A stretch of 37,390 bases of DNA, from the NCBI GenBank assembly GCA_947453225.1, contig CANGFV010000006.1:1-37390 (forward strand), given 5' to 3'. Below the pieces are notes generated by a model, which saw only the letters and a list, made by a program, of their open reading frames with translations, was not told the DNA's origin and made no database searches. Positions 34,807 to 37,390 of the stretch are shown here, one piece after another. A program made the position numbers and the translations under genes. The stretch's first letter is position 1, and every line of letters starts with the position of its first letter. The DNA is from Pseudomonadota bacterium. GTDB lineage: Bacteria; Pseudomonadota; Gammaproteobacteria; Steroidobacterales; Steroidobacteraceae.

Positions 34807-36845
34807 TACTTCGCTTGCACCGCCACATAAGGCGTTTCGGATAAGGGCAACACGGGCTTGCCATTCACCACGCGATAGCAGACACGTAGCGTGTCCAGAA
34901 TAATGATCCATAACAACACCGCAAAGAAACCGGCCAGCACCGCATCTAAACGCTGATTGAAAATCAGATTAGGCGCCACAGGAATTTGTGCCGCCGGCAA
35001 GGTACCTGCCGCCAGCTTATTGGCCATAGCATCGGCTGCCGCCAAAAATCCAATGCGCGTTTCATCAGAAAAAATCTTTTGCCATGCAGCGGTGGTGGTC
35101 ACCGCAGCCAACCACAGCAACGGTACGCCCGTCACCCAAATATATTTAAGCTGACTACGTTTAACGATGACCCCCGTACATACGCACAAAGCAATCGCCG
35201 CCAACATTTGATTGGCGATACCAAATAACGGCCACAGAATATTTACGCCGCCATTGGGGTCAATCACACCGATGTATAAGAAGTAACCCCAGCCGAGCAC
35301 AATGAGCGAGCTGCTGATCAAAATAGAGGGATACCATGAAGTTTTACCCATCGGCTTCCACACATGTCCAAGTAAATCTTGCAGCATGAAGCGACCGACG
35401 CGCGTACCGGCATCGAGCGTGGTGAGAATGAACACCGCTTCGAACATGATAGCGAAGTGATACCACAAGGCGAGCAAGCCTTTACCGAATGCCGCAGACA
35501 GAATGCTGGCCATGCCCACTGCGAGCGAAGGCGCGCCACCAGTACGCGCAAACAAAGTGGATTCACCCATCTCACTGGCTAATGCATTCATTTGATCAAC
35601 CGTGACAGGAAACCCCCAGCTGGTAATTTTGGCGACTGCATCAGCAGGCAAACTGCCCACCACCCCCGCGGGGCTATTGATTGCAAAGTACACGCCTGGA
35701 TCAAGTAATGCGGCGGCGATCAGTGCAGTGACTGCCACGAGTGATTCCAGCGCCATACAGCCATACCCAATCATGCGTACATCTTTTTCATTGGTGACAA
35801 GCTTTGGTGTGGTACCACTGGCCACCAAGGAGTGGAAGCCGGAAATGACACCGCAAGCGATGGTGATAAATAAGAACGGAAATAATTTACCGGCGAACAC
35901 AGGGCCGGTGCCGTCAATGAAGCTGGTTAAGGCGGGCATCTTAATGATGGGATTGACCATCACCACCGCAGCCAGCAATAAACCAATAGTGCCTAGTTTT
36001 AGGAAGGTGGATAAATAGTCGCGCGGCGCAAGCAATAGCCATACGGGCAAAATAGCAGCGATCAAACCATAGCCAATGACAAACCACGCCAATTGCAGAC
36101 CTTCAAAATCAAAGGCTGCATATAAAGCAGGATGATTCTGTAATGCACCGCCACCCACCACCGCAGCAATGAGTAAGACCAATCCCAGCAGCGAACCTTC
36201 TAACACTCTACCCGGACGAATGTTGCGCAAATACAGACCAATCAACACCGCAATTGGAATGGTGGCAAACACAGTAAAGGTCGCCCAAGGACTGTGCTTC
36301 ATGGCATTGACTACCACCAAGCCGAGTACGGCAATCAAAATAATCATGATCATCAAAGTGCCAATCATGGCGGCATAGCCCCCCACAGGACCGAGCTCAT
36401 CTTTGGCCATTTGTCCCAGACTACGACCATCGCGACGCATAGACAACAACAATACCGTCATGTCCTGCACACAACCGGTAACTACCGCACCGACTAAAAT
36501 CCACAACACGCCGGGCAAGTAACCAAACTGCACTGCCAGCGTCGGGCCAATCAGCGGGCCGGGGCCGGCAATGGCTGCAAAGTGATGACCGAACACAATC
36601 CATTTATTGGTGGGAACAAAATCGCGTCCATTGTCGAGGCGTACCGCAGGTGTGGCGCGGGTTTCATCGATAGTTAACACCTTGGCAGCAATCCATGCGC
36701 TGTAAAACCGATAACTGAGTGAGTAGATACACACTGCAGCGACAATAATCCATAGGGCATTGATTGATTCGCCCCGCTGTAATGCCACGCCGGCCAGTGA
36801 GAAGGCGCCCACTACTGCGATTAGTGACCAGAGCAGTTTTTTCAT
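34806..36845 (-). CDS. cstA: CstA-family carbon starvation transporter (pyruvate/peptide uptake)
   Basis: Inner-membrane carrier of the CstA/BtsT family; E. coli members take up pyruvate, and CstA has been linked to peptide use in starvation. The 679-residue protein (E. coli CstA 701) has many hydrophobic helices and the diagnostic GHHFAAIAGPGPLIGPTLA, GCVQDMTVLLLSMRRDGRSLG, SGFHSLVASGTTPK, and ILTTLDAGTRVGRFMLQD blocks. The transporter family is sure; the exact substrate is not. AGGG lies 9 nt before the ATG. It is coupled to the ybdD-like gene, and an apbE gene lies 71 nt upstream on the same strand. Confidence 0.95.
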   Translation of the reverse strand: MKKLLWSLIAVVGAFSLAGVALQRGESINALWIIVAAVCIYSLSYRFYSAWIAAKVLTIDETRATPAVRLDNGRDFVPTNKWIVFGHHFAAIAGPGPLIGPTLAVQFGYLPGVLWILVGAVVTGCVQDMTVLLLSMRRDGRSLGQMAKDELGPVGGYAAMIGTLMIMIILIAVLGLVVVNAMKHSPWATFTVFATIPIAVLIGLYLRNIRPGRVLEGSLLGLVLLIAAVVGGGALQNHPALYAAFDFEGLQLAWFVIGYGLIAAILPVWLLLAPRDYLSTFLKLGTIGLLLAAVVMVNPIIKMPALTSFIDGTGPVFAGKLFPFLFITIACGVISGFHSLVASGTTPKLVTNEKDVRMIGYGCMALESLVAVTALIAAALLDPGVYFAINSPAGVVGSLPADAVAKITSWGFPVTVDQMNALASEMGESTLFARTGGAPSLAVGMASILSAAFGKGLLALWYHFAIMFEAVFILTTLDAGTRVGRFMLQDLLGHVWKPMGKTSWYPSILISSSLIVLGWGYFLYIGVIDPNGGVNILWPLFGIANQMLAAIALCVCTGVIVKRSQLKYIWVTGVPLLWLAAVTTTAAWQKIFSDETRIGFLAAADAMANKLAAGTLPAAQIPVAPNLIFNQRLDAVLAGFFAVLLWIIILDTLRVCYRVVNGKPVLPLSETPYVAVQAK

Positions 36846-36867
36846 GTGTTGTGACCCTAAAGTTCTA

Positions 36868-36895
36868 ATGGTCTGGCGTTATGCTAAAAGACCAT
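36868..36895 (-). promoter_or_regulatory. Inverted repeat between apbE and cstA
   Basis: A perfect 7-bp inverted repeat (ATGGTCT ... AGACCAT) with a 14-nt spacer lies 22 nt after the apbE... stop on the transcribed strand and 22 nt before the cstA ATG. No U-run follows. It may be an operator, an attenuating stem, or a terminator of low strength. Confidence 0.35.
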
Positions 36896-36916
36896 GCTGT
36901 TGTTATTCGCACACCG

Positions 36917-37390
36917 TCACTGACGTACTGACTGAATGTGCGCTGCAAGACCTTGAGAGTACAGCACCTTACCTTCCGGTGTCACCAGAATGGCTTCAAC
37001 CCCCGGCAATTGGCTGTAAATTTTAAGCGCCGCCTCGGCACCGAGCACAAATGCGGTTTTAGATAGCCCGTCGGTTCGGGTCGCAGAGTCAGCAATAATG
37101 GTAGCGCTGCGCACCTTACTAGCCGAACGGCCACTGGCAGGATTGATGATGTGATGGATACGCGTGCCGTCGTCATCGAAATAACGTTCATAATCACCCG
37201 AAGTGGAAAACGCGACATTAGATAACGGTAACTTGGCAATAACTTTACTAGCGTCATCGGGATCACGAATGCCCACCATCCACGGCCGCCCCTGTCGATC
37301 CCCCAGCACATAACTATCACCACCGGCAGAGATGAATGCCCGTGTAATGCCCTGCTGTTTTAGGATCGACAGCGCGCGATCCACAGCATA
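36917..37390 (-). CDS. apbE: ApbE, FAD:protein FMN transferase (5' end outside the window)
   Basis: ApbE attaches FMN to a threonine of periplasmic flavoproteins such as NqrB/NqrC and RnfG. The C-terminal 158 residues are present: YAVDRALSILKQQGITRAFISAGGDSYV, WMVGIRDPDD, the FSTSGDYERYF region, IHHIINPASGRSASKVRSATIIADSAT and TDGLSKTAFVLG, which carry FAD and Mg contacts. The frame is open to the window edge (codons for Tyr-Ala precede the first GTG), so the start, signal peptide and N-terminal part lie beyond 37390. No Nqr, Rnf or other flavin acceptor gene is in view. It precedes cstA on the same strand. Confidence 0.92.
   Translation of the reverse strand, partial: YAVDRALSILKQQGITRAFISAGGDSYVLGDRQGRPWMVGIRDPDDASKVIAKLPLSNVAFSTSGDYERYFDDDGTRIHHIINPASGRSASKVRSATIIADSATRTDGLSKTAFVLGAEAALKIYSQLPGVEAILVTPEGKVLYSQGLAAHIQSVRQ

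Noticed and set aside
1-37390. tRNA, rRNA, CRISPR arrays, insertion sequences or prophage genes
   Set aside because: Looked for in the intergenic regions and reading frames; no cloverleaf-like gene, repeat-spacer pattern, transposase or integrase was recognised.

Overview
The window reads as chromosomal DNA of a gammaproteobacterium. The evidence is core-gene synteny: recA-recX-alaS behind a LexA-type box, pncC and mutS beside recA, an FmdB zinc-ribbon gene ahead of aspS, rluD-pgeF divergent from bamD, trxA-rho divergent from rhlB, and cstA with its YbdD/YjiX partner. Base composition and gene style look even throughout. I see no insertion sequence, prophage gene, integrase, CRISPR array, tRNA or rRNA, and I cannot name a genus.

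Left part (1-15.5 kb): an SOS and translation block on the minus strand (pncC, recA, recX, alaS), mutS on the plus strand, then aspS, an FmdB-like gene with a histone-like tail, clpB behind a sigma-32-like promoter, pgeF and rluD. Divergent from rluD is bamD, closed by a strong terminator that also contains the stop codon of a small helix-hairpin-helix lipoprotein gene. AspS carries residues typical of the non-discriminating type.

Middle part (15.8-25.6 kb): a Tat-exported ACMSD-like amidohydrolase, a diheme cytochrome c lipoprotein, trxA-rho (rho has a Gly/Asn/Arg-rich N-terminal extension), rhlB with a His/Arg/Gln-rich tail, a small unknown gene and greB separated by a perfect CRP-type palindrome, a homospermidine synthase, a Nudix hydrolase and a glycine-rich RRM protein with a long leader.

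Right part (25.9-37.4 kb): metZ, an orphan FIST protein, and a compact minus-strand gene cluster encoding a SNF2 helicase, a SWIM zinc-finger protein, a dual-specificity-like phosphatase and a D-Ala-D-Ala-ligase-like ATP-grasp enzyme. Then come a secreted cysteine-rich Sel1 protein, ybdD-cstA, and an apbE gene cut by the window edge.

The SNF2/SWIM/phosphatase/ATP-grasp cluster is the best candidate for an undescribed functional unit. Other points of interest are the disordered tails on the RNA-handling proteins, the predicted non-discriminating AspRS, the CRP-type site beside an unknown small gene, and the recA leader hairpin.
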